Positions 62,686-64,000 of a stretch of 64,000 nt of DNA are shown here, one piece after another; the first letter of the stretch is position 1, and each line of letters opens with the position of its first letter. The notes below the pieces were generated by a model. The model searched no databases, was not told the DNA's origin, and saw only the letters and a program-made list of their open reading frames with translations. Made by a program: the position numbers and the translations under genes. The DNA is from Sphingopyxis sp. PAMC25046 (GTDB lineage Bacteria > Pseudomonadota > Alphaproteobacteria > Sphingomonadales > Sphingomonadaceae): positions 3,782,001-3,846,000 of the forward strand of contig NZ_CP039250.1 of the NCBI RefSeq assembly GCF_004795895.1, in the 5' to 3' direction.

Positions 62686-63582
62686 TCAGCTCCAGCTTTT
62701 CAGCCGCGCCTCGAGTATGGTCATCAGCCGCGCGGGTGCGCCCTCGAGCTGCCGGCCGAGCCTGTGGATCAGGCTGACCGTGCTGTGCTCGATCGCATCG
62801 TCGAGCAGCGGGCGCGCGACGAGGGTCCCTTCCTCGAGCTCGGCGAGTGCCGAGATGCGCGGCAGCACGGTCAACGCGCGACCGGCCTTCGCAATCTCGC
62901 GCATCATCTGGATCGAGGTCGTGACCAGCCGCGGCTCCAGCCAGGTTTGCGCGCGCTTTTCGGCATGATTGAGCGTGCCGCGAATGCGGAAGCCCTGTGG
63001 CGGCAAGCACAGGTCGAAACCGGCGAGGTCGGCTATCGTCAGCGCCTCCATCGCCGCGGCCGGGTGGCTCGGCGCGCACAGCACCATCAAGGGCTGTGCG
63101 ACCGCGCTGCGCGTGCGGATTTTGGGCTCGCTGGTAGTATGGAGGATCATGCCGATATGCGCCTCGTCGTCGAGCACCATGCGGATGATCTCCGAACTGG
63201 CGCAGCTCGTCACGGTGATCGCGATGCCCGGATTACGGCGCTGGAATCCCTCGATCAGCGCGGTGAAGGGCGGGCCGAAGAAGCCCTCGCCGATCGCAAG
63301 GTCGATGCGGCCCGATTTGACCTCGCGCAATTCCTGGATCTGGTTCAGCAACGCTTCGCGGTCAGCGAGCTGGTTCTTGTGATATTCGAACGCCAGTTGC
63401 CCCGCCTCGGTCAGCCGGATCGAGCGACGCCCGCGTTCGATCAGCGCAATCCCCATCTCGCTCTCGAGCTGTGCGATCTGGCGGCTGATCGACGACACGG
63501 CCACGCCGATCTTGTCGCTCGCCAGCCGCATCGATCCCAGGTTCGCGGCTTCGTAGAAATATTGAAGCGCATTATCCCACAT
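62686..63582 (-). CDS. LysR-family transcriptional regulator
   Basis: 298 residues from ATG at 63582 (GGAGAG 8 nt upstream); the frame upstream to 63681 would run through the operator-like dyad. The winged HTH is at about 3-62 (ALQYFYEAANLGSMRLASDKIGVAVSSISRQIAQLESEMGIALIERGRRSIRLTEAG). The periplasmic-binding-protein-like effector domain is at about 90-290 (GRIDLAIGEGFFGPPFTALIEGFQRRNPGIAITV). It is divergent from the DapA-family gene, the classical LysR arrangement, and ends 13 bp from the symporter. It is the likely binder of the three GTTGC-N7-GCAAC sites. Confidence 0.9.
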   Translation of the reverse strand: MWDNALQYFYEAANLGSMRLASDKIGVAVSSISRQIAQLESEMGIALIERGRRSIRLTEAGQLAFEYHKNQLADREALLNQIQELREVKSGRIDLAIGEGFFGPPFTALIEGFQRRNPGIAITVTSCASSEIIRMVLDDEAHIGMILHTTSEPKIRTRSAVAQPLMVLCAPSHPAAAMEALTIADLAGFDLCLPPQGFRIRGTLNHAEKRAQTWLEPRLVTTSIQMMREIAKAGRALTVLPRISALAELEEGTLVARPLLDDAIEHSTVSLIHRLGRQLEGAPARLMTILEARLKSWS

Positions 63583-63628
63583 CGGCAATCTCTCCGCAGT
63601 TACCGGTTGAAGCCCGAAAATGCTCATC

Positions 63629-63645
63629 GTTGCGATAAACGCAAC
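63629..63645. promoter_or_regulatory. Putative LysR-regulator site 3
   Basis: GTTGCGATAAACGCAAC is the most symmetric of the three related dyads. It lies 47 bp upstream of the lysR start and 96 bp before the DapA-family start, where an autoregulatory and activating LysR box would be expected. Confidence 0.65.
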
Positions 63646-63740
63646 TAATTTCGTCTTTTGATGCCCTTGCTGCGAATGCACCTTGGCTTATCGGGGCTGG
63701 CCGCATTGACTATATCCCGACCAAGGGGGAGCCGAATTAC

Positions 63741-64000
63741 ATGAACAAGAGATCGCGTGCCGACTGGCAAGGCTATATCCCCGCTATTACGACGCCCTTC
63801 GACGCGAACCGCAATCTCGACCTGCCCGCACTCGGTACGCTGCTCGAATGGCTCCATGCCGAAGGAATGCACGGCTTGCTGCTGGCCGGCACGACGGGCG
63901 AATGGCCGAGCATGTCGACCGACGAGTGCAAGACGCTCTTTTCGTCAGCGGGCGCGCAGCTCGGCGGCAAGCTGCCGCTACTTGCGGGATGCAATGCCTA
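63741..64000 (+). CDS. DapA-family (dihydrodipicolinate synthase/N-acetylneuraminate lyase-like) aldolase, 5' part
   Basis: 86 codons from ATG at 63741 (GGGGGAG about 8 nt upstream) to the window edge; the 3' part is missing. The N-terminus YIPAITTPFDANRNLDLPALGTLLEWLHAEGMHGLLLAGTTGEWPSMSTDE has the family pattern (A..TPF......D...L......G..G....GTTGE), including the GTTGE pyruvate-carboxylate loop. The Schiff-base Lys and catalytic Tyr lie beyond the edge. Members use pyruvate in aldol additions or cleavages; in a catabolic locus retro-aldol cleavage or a dehydratase role is likely. It is divergent from lysR across site 3. Confidence 0.88.
   Translation, partial: MNKRSRADWQGYIPAITTPFDANRNLDLPALGTLLEWLHAEGMHGLLLAGTTGEWPSMSTDECKTLFSSAGAQLGGKLPLLAGCNA

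Overview
The window reads as a high-GC chromosomal stretch of a Sphingomonadales alphaproteobacterium (Sphingopyxis/Sphingomonas type). This is inferred from the four TonB-dependent receptors (TBDRs), the dense short-spaced operons, the Tat/Sec-exported hydrolases, and the autotransporter and RTX families. I see no rRNA, tRNA, CRISPR array, intact insertion sequence or phage module. Sigma factors, anti-sigma factors and one-component regulators sit beside most of the operons they probably control.

Layout: (1) 1-8657 (-) is a giant autotransporter-repeat protein, cut by the left edge. (2) 9171-10604 (+) is a TPR-sulfotransferase. (3) 10806-20480 is a catabolic-looking cluster: a two-HTH regulator, a TetR repressor with a GPH-family transporter, then a TBDR, an amidohydrolase, an acyl-CoA synthetase, a flavin reductase and a VOC protein. 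(4) 20501-28373 (-) is a cell-surface-signalling operon: ECF sigma, FecR-like anti-sigma, STN-type TBDR, and two phosphoesterases (calcineurin-like and PhoD). (5) 28732-39687 is a type I secretion locus with two paralogous beta-helix/RTX proteins, an HlyB-like ABC exporter and an HlyD-like adaptor. (6) 39788-44712 is a GntR/UTRA repressor next to a TBDR-PepSY-PepSY operon, with TGTATA-type operators at both promoters. (7) 45057-50836 is a copper island: copB, copA and a CnrYXH-like sigma/anti-sigma/metal-sensor trio on one strand, copC and copD divergent on the other. (8) 51118-64000 is a degradation locus: two DUF885 hydrolases, a TBDR, an exported SnoaL-like protein, two periplasmic amidohydrolases, a DUF3311/sodium-solute symporter pair, a LysR regulator and a DapA-family aldolase (cut by the right edge).

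The strongest new signal is in region 8. Three near-identical 17-bp dyads (GTTGC-N7-GCAAC type) lie in exactly the three promoter gaps of that locus, including the LysR/aldolase gap. This suggests one LysR regulon for uptake, periplasmic hydrolysis, sodium-coupled import and aldol cleavage of an unidentified amide- or peptide-like substrate. Other notable signals are: a CnrX-type metal sensor, with all five cobalt/nickel ligands at conserved spacing, inside a copper operon; a perfect 10-bp hairpin covering the ribosome-binding site of the phosphoesterase-linked TBDR; and a perfect 18-bp palindrome before the first RTX gene.

All start sites and functions come from reading the sequence; no database search was run. 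Very long open frames antisense to several genes are treated as composition artefacts.
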